Shown here one piece after another: positions 16,975 through 26,438 of a DNA stretch of 64,000 nucleotides. The notes beneath the pieces were generated by a model. It ran no database searches, was not told the DNA's origin, and saw only the letters and a program-made list of their open reading frames with translations. Each line of letters starts with the position of its first letter. Position 1 is the first letter of the stretch. The stretch spans positions 930,001-994,000 of the forward strand of contig CP018628.1 of the NCBI GenBank assembly GCA_002271215.1, written 5' to 3'. Made by a program: the position numbers and the translations under genes. This DNA comes from Lelliottia jeotgali. GTDB taxonomy: Bacteria; Pseudomonadota; Gammaproteobacteria; Enterobacterales; Enterobacteriaceae.

Positions 16975-18000
16975 TCAGGCGGCTAACACGCAGGCCTGGC
17001 CGTTGATCGTTACCTTGACTGCCGCACCTTTCTGCCAGTGCTGCTGGCTCAAGGTTTTGACCTGCAACGCCATTGACCAGTCCGGGGACGTTAAGGTCAG
17101 CGTCGAAAGATGGCCGGTGAAATCCACCTCGCTGACTATCGCTGTTGGCTGCGGATGGTCAGCCATAATCCTCAGTTGTTCCGGGCGCAGCATAATGCGT
17201 CTGTCGCCCGTGAGGTGCGGATTGCCGACGGGGACATCGCCCAGACAACACCGCGCCATGCCATCCTGCACTTGCGCCGCGAAAATCAATGCGTCACCGA
17301 GAAACAGCGCGGTCTCTTCATCTACAGGCCGGGAGTAAACCTCCACTGGCGTGCCGACCTGGGTAAAACGCCCGGTACGGATGACCGCAATCTGGCTGGC
17401 AAACGACAGCGCTTCTTGCTGATCGTGCGTCACCAGAATCGTGGCGACACCGGCCTGTTCCAGTAAATCCGCCGTGGCTTTGCGCGTGGCGGCACGCAGG
17501 CCGGTATCCAGCGCCGAGAAGGGTTCATCCAGCAGCATCAACGCCGGTTTTTGCGCCAGCGCGCGGGCCAGTGCCACACGCTGCTGCTGACCGCCGGAAA
17601 TTTCATGCGGCCAGTGTGAGGCAAGACGATTATCGAGAGACACCAGTTCCATCAATTCCGCCACGCGCAGGCGATTTTCTTCTTTCGAGCCTTTCAGACC
17701 GTAAGCGATGTTGTCGCCGACTTTCATGTGCGGAAACAGCGCACCTTCCTGCGGCACAAAACCAATGCCTCGCTCATGGGCGGGGACAAAGGTGTGCTGG
17801 TCGAATAGCACCTGATTGCTCAGAGTGATCTGCCCGGCATCCGGGGTTTCAAATCCGGCAAGAATGCGCAGCAGGGTGGTTTTACCGGAGCCGGACGGCC
17901 CAACAATCGCCGTTCTGCTTCCGGCTTCGACTTTCAGGTTCAGGTCGTCCAGCACGGTGATCTGGCCGAATTTCTTCGAAATGTTCGATAACTCAATCAT
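16975..18000 (-). CDS. FbpC-type ferric iron ABC transporter ATPase
   Basis: The 341-residue ATPase has Walker A GPSGSGKTT, signature ISGGQQQR, Walker B LMLLDEPFSALD, the switch histidine in LVTHDQQEA, and a C-terminal regulatory domain. It energises the importer formed with the next two genes. It starts 1 bp after the permease stop, so it is co-translated. The operon's Fur box makes iron(III) the likely cargo. Confidence 0.88.
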   Translation of the reverse strand: MIELSNISKKFGQITVLDDLNLKVEAGSRTAIVGPSGSGKTTLLRILAGFETPDAGQITLSNQVLFDQHTFVPAHERGIGFVPQEGALFPHMKVGDNIAYGLKGSKEENRLRVAELMELVSLDNRLASHWPHEISGGQQQRVALARALAQKPALMLLDEPFSALDTGLRAATRKATADLLEQAGVATILVTHDQQEALSFASQIAVIRTGRFTQVGTPVEVYSRPVDEETALFLGDALIFAAQVQDGMARCCLGDVPVGNPHLTGDRRIMLRPEQLRIMADHPQPTAIVSEVDFTGHLSTLTLTSPDWSMALQVKTLSQQHWQKGAAVKVTINGQACVLAA

Positions 18001-18001
18001 C

Positions 18002-19576
18002 TTACAACCCTGCGAGTTTTTGTGACTGCACGTAGAGAATGCCGGTGAGCGGCAGCGAGATAAGGATCATCAGCAGGGCATAAGGCGCTGCGGCGACATA
18101 ATCAATTTCACTGGTCAACGCCCAGAACCCGGTCGACAGCGTGCGGGTGCCGAGCGGTGAAAGCAGCAGCGTGGCGGTTAACTCATTACAGATGCCAAGG
18201 AAAACCAACGCGCCTCCAGCGGCGGCACCGGGTGCGGCAAGGCGCAGCGTAACGCTCCACAACGCGGTGGCGGGCGTTTTACCTAAGCTTCTGGCCACGT
18301 TTTCAAGCTCTACGGGTGCCTGAGCGATGCCCGCGCGCAGGTTGATCAGTGCGCGTGGAGCGAACATCAACAGGTACGCCAGGAACAGCGTGATTTCGGT
18401 CTGGTAAATGGGGCGCGCGTAGTGAATGGTCACGGTGACCAGCGCCAGCGCCACCACAATGCCGGGCAGCGAGCTGGTGAAATAATTACAGCCCTCCAGC
18501 ACGCGGAACAGCGGGCGAGGATGACGCACCGAGAGCCACGCAATCGGCACACCGGCAAGCAGCGTGAGTATTGCACCGCTGGCGGCGAGCACCAGGGTTT
18601 GCTGGAGCGATAGCCACAGATTGGCCTGGTTCCAGTTCTCTAAACCGCCCAGCCACAGCCAGCGACAGAGCACCGCGAGGGGCACCACAAAGGCCAGCAG
18701 GATCACCGCGAAGGCGAAAACTTGCCCGAGACACTGAGAGGCGTAATGAAGTTGCCCGCGTTTTTGTTCGCGAGGCGCTCCGGCCCCGACTCGCGCGTAG
18801 CGTGCTTTACCGCGCGTCGCACCTTCCAGCGTCAAAATAGCCAGACAGCACAGCGCCAGCACGCCCGCCAGCATATTGGCCGCCGGACCGCTGAACGTCG
18901 ACTGGAACTGATCGTAAATGGCGGTAGTGAAGGTGTCGAAGCGAATCATGGCATACAGGCCGTACTCCGCCAGAAGGTGCAGTGCGACCAGCAATGCACC
19001 GCCCCATACTGGCAGGCGCAGCTGCGGCAGGACAATACGGAAAAAGACGCGCAGCGGCGGCGTGCCTAACGAGGCCGCCACATCTTCGAGCGTCGGGTCC
19101 AGACGGCGCAGCACGGCGGCGACGGGCAGATAAATAAAGGGATAATAGGCAAGCACAGACAGGAAAACGCCCGCGCTCAAACCGTGAATTGAGGGCACGG
19201 CGCTCACCCAGGCATAGCTTTGTACGAACGCCGGAATGGCGAGTGGGGCAACCGCCAGCATCGACCAAATCCTGCGGCCCGCGAGGGTGGTTCGTTCTGT
19301 CAGCCAGGCGAGCAGCACCCCCACAAACACGCACAGTGGCACGGTCACCAGGACTAATAACAGCGTGTTGCTGAGCAACTCAGCAACACGCGGGCGAAAG
19401 ATGAGTGCTTTAACGGTATCCCAGCCGGTATCAAAACCGATGTACACAATAAAGGTCGGCGGGATCAGCGACAGCAGCGAAAACACCACCGCCATTATCA
19501 CCATCACGGGCGCGGGGCGGTGCTGTGACACCGGACGCGCCGCGATGGATTTATCAGTAACATTCACTACGGACAT
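18002..19576 (-). CDS. FbpB-type ferric iron ABC permease (fused)
   Basis: The 524-residue membrane protein holds two permease modules, each with an EAA-type loop ([16 protein letters not shown] and [17 protein letters not shown]) that contacts the ATPase. It belongs to the FbpB/SfuB group. It lies 25 bp behind the binding-protein gene. Length and two-fold layout are normal for the family. Confidence 0.88.
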   Translation of the reverse strand: MSVVNVTDKSIAARPVSQHRPAPVMVIMAVVFSLLSLIPPTFIVYIGFDTGWDTVKALIFRPRVAELLSNTLLLVLVTVPLCVFVGVLLAWLTERTTLAGRRIWSMLAVAPLAIPAFVQSYAWVSAVPSIHGLSAGVFLSVLAYYPFIYLPVAAVLRRLDPTLEDVAASLGTPPLRVFFRIVLPQLRLPVWGGALLVALHLLAEYGLYAMIRFDTFTTAIYDQFQSTFSGPAANMLAGVLALCCLAILTLEGATRGKARYARVGAGAPREQKRGQLHYASQCLGQVFAFAVILLAFVVPLAVLCRWLWLGGLENWNQANLWLSLQQTLVLAASGAILTLLAGVPIAWLSVRHPRPLFRVLEGCNYFTSSLPGIVVALALVTVTIHYARPIYQTEITLFLAYLLMFAPRALINLRAGIAQAPVELENVARSLGKTPATALWSVTLRLAAPGAAAGGALVFLGICNELTATLLLSPLGTRTLSTGFWALTSEIDYVAAAPYALLMILISLPLTGILYVQSQKLAGL

Positions 19577-19601
19577 TCAGCACTCACCACGTTTGTTACG
19601 A

Positions 19602-20618
19602 TTAAAGCAGGCCAGCCTGAGTCATCAGGTCGATAACTTTTTTGCTGTTAAGCGATGACGCTTCAACTTTTGGTGCATCCAGATCTTTGAGCGGAACCAG
19701 TTTCGGGTTGGATGCCGCGTTCACACCCACCGCATATTCAAACGCGTCGTTGGTGCGCAGAGATTCTTGGCCCGCTTTGCCAGTGACCCACTTCATAAAG
19801 GCCTGAGCCTGCTGCGGGTGCTTACTGGAAGCCAGCACACCGCCGCCGGAGATGCTGACGAACGCGCCTGGGTCCTGATGTTTAAAGTAGTGGAGCTGGG
19901 TGTTTTTGCTGTTTTCGCCGGTCTTCGCCTGGTCTACAAAGCGGTAGTAGTGATAGATGATGCCACCATCAATCTGACCGGCATTCACGGCTTTCATCAC
20001 CGTGCTGTTGCCTTTGTAAGCCACAAAGTTGGTTTTCATCGCTTTCAGCCACTCAAGCGTCGCTTTTTCACCTTTCAGGGCCAAGACGGCACTGACGATA
20101 GCCTGGAAATCCGCCCCTGATGGAGACGCCGCCCAACGGCCTTTCCACTCAGGTTTTGCGAGATCCATCAGCGAGTGCGGCAGCTGTGCTTCGGTCAGTT
20201 TCGCCGGGTTGTAAACGAACACTGTGCTGCGGGCTGCAATGCCTGTCCAGCGGCCATGCTCTGGACGGTAAGCTGGGGCCACCTGAGCCAGCGTCGCGGC
20301 ATCCAGCGGTGCAAATAATTTGGCGTTATCAACCAGCACCATCGCCGGAGAGTTTTCGGTCAGGAACACGTCGGCAGGGGATGCGCTGCCTTCCTGCACC
20401 AGCTGGTTACCCAACTCGCTGTCGCCGCCGTTACGCAGCGTCACTTTGATGCCGGTTTCTTTGGTGAAGCCATCCACCCATGCCTGAACCAGGTTCTCAT
20501 GCTGGGCGTTATACACCACGATGCCTTCGTTGTTGTCGGCTGCCATTGCCTGCGGCGCAAGCAGCATCGAGGAAGTCATCATCGCGAGGGAGCATAAAGA
20601 CGATACGCCAAATTTCAT
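19602..20618 (-). CDS. FbpA-type ferric iron binding protein
   Basis: The 338-residue protein starts with a Sec signal peptide ending near QAMAADN and continues as a class II periplasmic iron-binding protein (GIVVYNAQHENLVQAW, ENSPAMVLVDNAKLF). The pair of tyrosines in IIYHYYRFVD matches the paired tyrosines that FbpA/SfuA proteins use to hold Fe(III). It is the first gene of a three-gene importer operon. A Fur box lies 79-97 bp upstream of the ATG. Together these make ferric iron the likely substrate. Confidence 0.88.
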   Translation of the reverse strand: MKFGVSSLCSLAMMTSSMLLAPQAMAADNNEGIVVYNAQHENLVQAWVDGFTKETGIKVTLRNGGDSELGNQLVQEGSASPADVFLTENSPAMVLVDNAKLFAPLDAATLAQVAPAYRPEHGRWTGIAARSTVFVYNPAKLTEAQLPHSLMDLAKPEWKGRWAASPSGADFQAIVSAVLALKGEKATLEWLKAMKTNFVAYKGNSTVMKAVNAGQIDGGIIYHYYRFVDQAKTGENSKNTQLHYFKHQDPGAFVSISGGGVLASSKHPQQAQAFMKWVTGKAGQESLRTNDAFEYAVGVNAASNPKLVPLKDLDAPKVEASSLNSKKVIDLMTQAGLL

Positions 20619-20696
20619 AAGTTAATCCTTCATAAAAGTGAGTCATTAGCACCAGAAAGCATAACGAGGCGGATTACAGCACAATTATTAAAGGAT

Positions 20697-20715
20697 GATA
20701 ATGAAAGTTATTATC
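20697..20715 (-). promoter_or_regulatory. Fur box of the ferric importer operon
   Basis: GATAATGAAAGTTATTATC matches 16 of 19 positions of the Fur consensus GATAATGATAATCATTATC. It lies 79-97 bp upstream of the binding-protein start codon, so iron-replete repression of this operon is expected. Confidence 0.85.
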
Positions 20716-20843
20716 ACTTGTGTAGAAGGCAGTGAAATCGGGGTGATCGCACTTTTTCTGGCATAAAACACCAGTTTGATAAGTGCGACCAAAGGAAAGA
20801 TTAAAAAAGACTTAAGATGAGTGAATTATTTTGTTCTGACCAT

Positions 20844-22298
20844 TTAAACGCCATCAGCCCAGAAAAAATCCAGCTTCGCGGCTATTCCCACATCATTTTG
20901 CTGAGTGCTGCTGTCCACATACCAGGCTCCCAGCGCGAGCGTTACCCTTTTCGAGACCGGCGCCGACCAGCCCAGCTCTGCACCTTTTAACGTATCTGCG
21001 TAAGGATACCTGCTATTGATCGCCTGCGATTCGCGGTTGACTCTTGCCCACACTAGCCGGGTGCTAAAACGCTGTTCATTTTCCAGTACCAGCTCAACCT
21101 TTGCGGAAAAACGCGTCCCGTCGCCGCCCATCGCCTCTCCCAGCGAAGCGCCTTGCTGGTAATAGCCCTCGTGGTAACAATAGTGATAATAAATATTGCC
21201 GGTTTTTTTCATTCCTGAACGCGTATCCGCACCTTCGAGATACCCGTTTACCTGCCGGTTGCCCCAAAGATAATTCCCCTGCAGACCGGCTAAGAACGTA
21301 TTATGTGAGGGTAAAACACCGGCCTGATCGTCTCCGATGACCTGCCCATACACTGAGAGCGGAAGCCCGGTGAGAGTGAATAGCTTCCAGTTAATATCCG
21401 CCCCCGCCATTTGATTGCCGGGGTCACGAGCCTGACTTCCCGTATTATCTCGCCCCAGGAAAGCATCGCGAAACGAGGCCATATCATTTGGACGACCTTT
21501 GCCTCCCCACATCATAATTCTGGAAAAGCCAGTTTCCAGAGAATCTACGGGAGTAAAGGTGAGTCGCCCGCCGATCAGCTTCGGTTCTTCAGGACTGTGA
21601 TACTGACGTATTTGCCCTGCGGAAAGCTGATATTGCCAGCGTCCGGCCCAGGAAAGCCACGGGGATTCAAACGGTGACTGTTCAGCGCGCTGCATCATAA
21701 ACCCAACGACCGGACGCGCGGCATCAGAGCGAATAAGGCTTCCGTCATTGCCCGGCCCCCACCATTGCGGTATTTCCCCGAAGGCGATCCACTGGTTGAA
21801 AACGTTTATCCCGGCAAAGGCCCCGTTCAAATTTCCACGTGTCATATCATCGATATACCGATCATGCTCGCGTTGTCCCTGTAAATTGATATCCCAGGAT
21901 TCTCCGCTGAACTTTAGCGCCGCTCGGACACCGTTGGCACTGGTTTCTGAAGCGTTAAAACCTGTCGGTAATGTCGGCTTTGCTGATTGCGTCCAGGTGT
22001 TAAGTCTGAGAGGCGCTTTAATGTCACCCAGACGAGAAAGTACCCTGATGATCACCCGTTGGGCTGCTGGATTATCCTGGCTTTTAGCGGTGTGAAGCGC
22101 ATGCTCAATTTCTTCCTGGCTAAGCGGCCAGGTGGACAGATTGATATTGATAATATTACGGTTATTAAGCCATGTCAGATCGCTTCGAAGTATATTATCG
22201 GCAGAGACAAGCCCAGCAGCTTGAATATACAGCGGAGCACATATCAGGATTATTCCAATGAAGAGCCAGAGTAATGGTGGCGACAATTTCATACACAT
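20844..22298 (-). CDS. Wzi-family outer-membrane protein
   Basis: The 484-residue protein has an N-terminal signal/anchor segment (about 7-27), a short alpha-helical region, and a long beta-barrel typical of the Wzi family (GINVFNQWIAFGEIPQWWGPG, TLALGAWYVDSS). Wzi is an outer-membrane lectin that holds group 1 capsule to the cell. No capsule biosynthesis genes are nearby, so this copy is orphan. It lies 10 bp downstream of a LuxR-type regulator on the same strand, suggesting co-transcription. Confidence 0.82.
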   Translation of the reverse strand: MCMKLSPPLLWLFIGIILICAPLYIQAAGLVSADNILRSDLTWLNNRNIININLSTWPLSQEEIEHALHTAKSQDNPAAQRVIIRVLSRLGDIKAPLRLNTWTQSAKPTLPTGFNASETSANGVRAALKFSGESWDINLQGQREHDRYIDDMTRGNLNGAFAGINVFNQWIAFGEIPQWWGPGNDGSLIRSDAARPVVGFMMQRAEQSPFESPWLSWAGRWQYQLSAGQIRQYHSPEEPKLIGGRLTFTPVDSLETGFSRIMMWGGKGRPNDMASFRDAFLGRDNTGSQARDPGNQMAGADINWKLFTLTGLPLSVYGQVIGDDQAGVLPSHNTFLAGLQGNYLWGNRQVNGYLEGADTRSGMKKTGNIYYHYCYHEGYYQQGASLGEAMGGDGTRFSAKVELVLENEQRFSTRLVWARVNRESQAINSRYPYADTLKGAELGWSAPVSKRVTLALGAWYVDSSTQQNDVGIAAKLDFFWADGV

Positions 22299-22308
22299 CC
22301 TTTGTGGT

Positions 22309-22965
22309 TTATGCCCGCTTCAACTCTCTTTCTGTTTCGAGAAAGTCAGGGGTGTTGTGATTCAGCGCCTTCATGACTTTTAGTAAAGTGAATAACTCGT
22401 AATCTGAATGAACGTCAAACTTACCCATGATCATTCTTTTATGCGTAAAAACAGTTTTCACACTAATGTGCATAATTCCGGCAATTTGCTCTGCTCTGTC
22501 ACCCCGGTAATAATGCGTTGCGACATTTATCTGCTGTGGCGAAAGCGTTTTATGTTTGCAGTCATGACACTTCCAGTGATGAGGCAAGATTGACTGCGTG
22601 CGACAGCTTTCCCAGCCGTGGAATATTTTCTTTTTAATTCTGCTTACAGGTTCAGTGCGATTGATAAAAATAATATTTTTAAAACACAGTGGAAGATCAT
22701 CAAACTGCGGTTTGTGGTTGCCTTCGTAAATCCCGAGGATCAGGCTGTTTTTCTTACGTGCATGTAAGAAAGGGTGGCAGATACTGATTTCTCCGGGCGA
22801 AAGCCCGAGGACAATCACATCCGCCATCGCGATGCTGTGTGGTGCCATTTCGCTGGTGACTGAAATACATTCATCAAATTGTTCCAGAAATACCTTACCA
22901 AGCAACGCATTCATGCCGTGTCGGTAAAAACTGTCGCATTCATCAATAATTATTTTTATCATCAT
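22309..22965 (-). CDS. LuxR-family transcriptional regulator
   Basis: The 218-residue protein ends in a LuxR-type helix-turn-helix (LSPQQINVATHYYRGDRAEQ, then IMHISVKTVFTHKRMIMGKF). The N-terminal half resembles a degenerate receiver, with DECDSF at the start but no clear phospho-acceptor pocket, as in RcsA/BglJ-like partners. The start at 22965 (MMIKIIIDE) is preferred; the longer reading to 23040 lacks support. It is directly upstream of the wzi-like gene, so it probably controls that gene. Confidence 0.75.
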   Translation of the reverse strand: MMIKIIIDECDSFYRHGMNALLGKVFLEQFDECISVTSEMAPHSIAMADVIVLGLSPGEISICHPFLHARKKNSLILGIYEGNHKPQFDDLPLCFKNIIFINRTEPVSRIKKKIFHGWESCRTQSILPHHWKCHDCKHKTLSPQQINVATHYYRGDRAEQIAGIMHISVKTVFTHKRMIMGKFDVHSDYELFTLLKVMKALNHNTPDFLETERELKRA

Positions 22966-23706
22966 AAACCAGATTGAGGGGACAGCAATAACACCCCCAT
23001 TATAATAAACACAACGCACCTGAAGTGCATGCGCGACCACGATGAGAATAATGAAGAGAAGCTTCTGATTCAGGTAATAATGCCCAAATAAAAGAACTCA
23101 CAAGAACAATCACGATCAGCGCTTTCATTATTTTTGATAAAAGATACAAACTTTTACCCCCAGAGTTTTTTGGTGAAATCCGTCCCGCAGGTTGGCGTAA
23201 TACCGCCCCGCGTTGATTCCTCTATTGTCATTTTCCTGGTTTAAGGAGAATTAATTTCCCTGGTGCTGTCTTAAAGCTCTCCTTGCTTCAGGGTGGGTTC
23301 TTATTTTGCATTCTTATATATTGAGTGTCTTACACTCAAGTTTTTTGTGGGTCTAATCGTAGACCCATTAAGCAGTTATTTGAATGTTCATAATATTGAA
23401 AAAAATAATTCAACAGTGAAGTAAAGCAGAGGCGTTTTTGCGTCGCTATTTCGTTCTCAGAAGGGGCTGTGGTCTTGGCATTGATGTCAATAATTACCGG
23501 CTTTTATCAAACAAAAAATCTACAAAACTAGACATCTATCGAATTTTCATCTTAAAGTCCTACTCCGGGCACTAGACAAAACCACCGTCCGGTTATCAAA
23601 TGGTTAAATAATATTTCGCTGGATGTAAAAGACTGGCCTTGCACATCTTGGGCTGGCAAACAATCTGGTGGTGATTTGCAACACGACACACCTCTTCGGG
23701 AGAATT
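22966..23706. other. 740-bp intergenic region with terminator and structured repeats
   Basis: No protein gene is supported. On the plus strand an apparently orphan intrinsic terminator lies at 23321-23346. Upstream of it, AAGGAGA (about 23242) can pair with TCTCCTT (about 23277), while CCCTG and CAGGG in the same stretch can form a competing stem. A hairpin GGGTCT-aatcgt-AGACCC follows at 23349-23366. This arrangement suggests an unannotated small RNA or a leader. Confidence 0.5.
23321..23346 (+). terminator. Intrinsic terminator without an assigned gene
   Basis: TTGAGTGT-ctt-ACACTCAA-G-TTTTTT is a perfect 8-bp stem followed by six T on the plus strand. No plus-strand gene lies within 20 kb upstream, so it should end a short non-coding transcript starting in 23041-23300. 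Confidence 0.75.
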
Positions 23707-25260
23707 ATGCAATCCTCTGTTAATCAAAAAGAAAGTCGAACTTTCTTCGGTCATCCTTATCCTCTTGGCTCGCTGTTCTTTACGGAAATGTGGGAGCGCT
23801 TCTCGTTCTACGGTATTCGTCCGTTACTGATTCTGTTTATGGCTGCGACCGTTTATGACGGCGGCATGGGGCTGGCACGCGAGAACGCATCGGCTATCGT
23901 CGGTATTTTTGCGGGCAGCATGTACCTGGCGGCACTGCCGGGCGGCTGGCTGGCGGATAACTGGCTCGGCCAGCAGCGCGCGGTGTGGTACGGCTCGATT
24001 CTGATTGCGCTCGGCCATCTGTCGATCGCGCTCTCGGCCTTTATGGGTAACAACCTGTTCTTTATCGGCCTGATGTTTATCGTTCTCGGTTCCGGTTTGT
24101 TCAAAACCTGTATCTCGGTGATGGTCGGCACGCTCTACAAGAAAGGCGATGCGCGTCGTGACGGCGGCTTCTCCCTGTTCTACATGGGCATCAACATGGG
24201 GTCGTTTATCGCGCCGCTGATCTCCGGCTGGCTGATTAAAACTCACGGCTGGCACTGGGGCTTTGGCATCGGTGGTATCGGGATGTTGGTCGCGCTGGTT
24301 ATCTTCCGCCTGTTTGCCGTCCCGTCGATGAAACGCTACGACAGCGAAGTCGGTCTGGATTCCACCTGGAACAGCCCGGTGGCGAAGAAAAATGGCGTCG
24401 GCGGCTGGCTGCTGGCGTTGGCCGTCGGTGTGGCGGTGGTCATTACCTTGATTGCGCAGGGCATCATTGTTATCAACCCCGTCGCGGTGGCCAGTATGCT
24501 GGTCTACGTAATTGCAATCTCGGTGGCACTGTACTTCATTTACCTGTTTGTCTTTGCCGGTCTGAATCGCAAAGAGCGCGCGCGACTGCTGGTGTGCTTT
24601 ATCTTGCTGGTGTCTGCCGCCTTCTTCTGGTCTGCGTTTGAGCAGAAACCAACCTCGTTTAACCTGTTTGCGAACGACTACACCAACCGCATGATCGGTG
24701 ATTTTGAAATTCCAGCCGTGTGGTTCCAGTCAATCAATGCGCTGTTCATCATTCTGCTGGCACCGGTGTTTAGCTGGGCATGGCCGATGATGGCGCAAAA
24801 AGGCCTGCGTCCGAGCAGCATGACCAAGTTTGTTATCGGCATTCTGTGCGCGGCGGCGGGCTTTGGCCTGATGATGCTGGCGGCGCAAAATGTCCTGAGC
24901 AGCGGCGGAGCAGGCGTTTCCCCGATGTGGCTGGTGGGCAGTATTCTGATGCTGACGCTGGGTGAGCTGTGTCTTAGCCCGATCGGTCTGGCGACCATGA
25001 CCCTGCTGGCACCAGAGAGAATGCGCGGCCAGATGATGGGGCTGTGGTTCTGCGCCAGCGCGCTGGGTAACCTGGCGGCGGGCCTGATCGGTGGTCACGT
25101 GAAAGCTGACCAACTGGATATGCTGCCGGATCTCTTCGCGCGTTGCTCAATTGCACTGCTGATTTGTGCCGCTGTGCTGGCAGTGCTGATCGTTCCGGTA
25201 CGTCGGATGCTGGAAAACGCTCAGACTAAAACTGAGTCGAAACCGGTGACTAACGCCTGA
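23707..25260 (+). CDS. POT-family proton-dependent peptide transporter
   Basis: The 517-residue inner-membrane protein has about 14 membrane segments and the POT/PTR2 signatures: FFTEMWERFSFYGIRPLL in TM1 and FSLFYMGINMGSFIAPLISG in the PTR2 motif. The ExxER-type proton-coupling motif in TM1 appears as EMWERF. Such carriers import di- and tripeptides with protons. The start at 23707 (MQSSVNQ) follows GGGAGA; the longer reading from 23668 is not supported. It is related to but clearly distinct from DtpA-D, so no symbol is given. A strong terminator follows. Confidence 0.88.
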   Translation: MQSSVNQKESRTFFGHPYPLGSLFFTEMWERFSFYGIRPLLILFMAATVYDGGMGLARENASAIVGIFAGSMYLAALPGGWLADNWLGQQRAVWYGSILIALGHLSIALSAFMGNNLFFIGLMFIVLGSGLFKTCISVMVGTLYKKGDARRDGGFSLFYMGINMGSFIAPLISGWLIKTHGWHWGFGIGGIGMLVALVIFRLFAVPSMKRYDSEVGLDSTWNSPVAKKNGVGGWLLALAVGVAVVITLIAQGIIVINPVAVASMLVYVIAISVALYFIYLFVFAGLNRKERARLLVCFILLVSAAFFWSAFEQKPTSFNLFANDYTNRMIGDFEIPAVWFQSINALFIILLAPVFSWAWPMMAQKGLRPSSMTKFVIGILCAAAGFGLMMLAAQNVLSSGGAGVSPMWLVGSILMLTLGELCLSPIGLATMTLLAPERMRGQMMGLWFCASALGNLAAGLIGGHVKADQLDMLPDLFARCSIALLICAAVLAVLIVPVRRMLENAQTKTESKPVTNA

Positions 25261-25282
25261 TAAGCACGCTATTCGCACACAC

Positions 25283-25312
25283 AAACCGGCGCACCTGCGC
25301 CGGTTTTTTTTG
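25283..25312 (+). terminator. Strong intrinsic terminator
   Basis: AAACCGGCGC-acct-GCGCCGGTTT is a perfect 10-bp stem running into a long T-tract. It ends the peptide-transporter transcript. Confidence 0.93.
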
Positions 25313-25372
25313 TTTTCAGCCGGTCGTGTAAGGTATAAACGTTGCACAAACCCCATCCAAACGAGGCTAGAC

Positions 25373-25978
25373 ATGTCTGATGCCGCCGCGAAAAATATCC
25401 TGAATATCTACGAGACTCATGCCTGCGCCTTTGCGCGGCTGCGCGCCCGTCATTTGATGGAAAAAGGCTGGCTGGACAAATTTACCCGGCTGATCGGATC
25501 AAACGGCTCGATTCTGGATATCGGCTGCGGTAACGGAGTACCTATCGCGGAACATTTTATCCGCCACGGCTATCAGCTGACGGGCGTCGATGGTGCGTCT
25601 GCGATGCTGGAAAGGGCGCTTCAGGCGTTTCCAGAACAGCGTTGGGTGAATCTGGATATGCGCCAGATGGCGCTGGAAGAAACCTTCGACGGGCTGATCG
25701 CCTGGGACAGTTTTTTCCACCTGACACAAGACGATCAGCGCCAGATGTTCCCGATTTTTGCGCGTCACAGCCATCCTGGCAGCGTATTGATGTTCACCAG
25801 CGGGACGGACAACGGTATCGCGATGGGGGAATTTGAGGGCGAGCCGCTGTATCACGCCAGCCTGTCACCCGATGAGTACCGGCAACGGCTGGCGGAAATT
25901 GGCTTCGCGGTCATCGACGTGATGTTTGAAGATCCAGAGTGCGGCGGTCATTCGGTCTGGCTGTGCCAACGAGCCTGA
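25373..25978 (+). CDS. Class I SAM-dependent methyltransferase
   Basis: The 201-residue cytoplasmic protein has the Rossmann methyltransferase motifs: ILDIGCGNGVPIAE (motif I), LTGVDGASAMLERA (motif II acidic residue) and the FDGLIAWDSFFHL motif. It transfers a methyl group from S-adenosylmethionine; the acceptor is unknown. The start at 25373 follows GAGGC. It appears monocistronic, isolated by the upstream terminator. Confidence 0.85.
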   Translation: MSDAAAKNILNIYETHACAFARLRARHLMEKGWLDKFTRLIGSNGSILDIGCGNGVPIAEHFIRHGYQLTGVDGASAMLERALQAFPEQRWVNLDMRQMALEETFDGLIAWDSFFHLTQDDQRQMFPIFARHSHPGSVLMFTSGTDNGIAMGEFEGEPLYHASLSPDEYRQRLAEIGFAVIDVMFEDPECGGHSVWLCQRA

Positions 25979-26077
25979 GATTCATCAGCAAATATGTTTT
26001 ATTGTTTTACATCATAACTTTTCATTTATTCTCGTCCTAATGTGTACTTGCTTTCTTCCTTTTAATGAGAAATTTAA

Positions 26078-26374
26078 ATGAAAATTAGACCATATTTGAT
26101 GGCGATTTTGGCTGCGTGCTGCGTTTTTATGACGAGCAGCGCGATGGCAAAAAACAATGGTGTGTCGGATGCGAAGGTTAAAGAAAATGTTATTGCAGAA
26201 TCTATTGCCTCTTATCCCAGCGTCTGCGCGTGCCCTTTTAATCGAGCAAGAAATGGTAGCTCATGTGGCCGACGCAGTGCATGGAGCAAGGCCGGTGGGT
26301 ATGCTCCAGTCTGTTATAAGAATGAGGTAACGGATGAAATGGTAAAACAATGGCGAGAGCAAAACGAAATTTAA
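26078..26374 (+). CDS. Small secreted cysteine-rich protein, unknown function
   Basis: The 98-residue precursor has a clear Sec signal peptide (hydrophobic 8-22, cleavage near SAMAKN). The mature part of about 73 residues contains five cysteines in the pattern VCACPFNRARNGSSCGRR...APVCYKNEVTD. This CACP-N-SCG-Y-PVCY layout looks like a conserved small extracytoplasmic fold, but I do not recognise a characterised family. It lies just upstream of the nuclease pair; whether it belongs to that module is unclear. Confidence 0.65.
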   Translation: MKIRPYLMAILAACCVFMTSSAMAKNNGVSDAKVKENVIAESIASYPSVCACPFNRARNGSSCGRRSAWSKAGGYAPVCYKNEVTDEMVKQWREQNEI

Positions 26375-26438
26375 TTAAGTTTTGAAGACATATTGCCGAT
26401 ACAACAATATATACCCATTGTTACGGATGATATATTAA

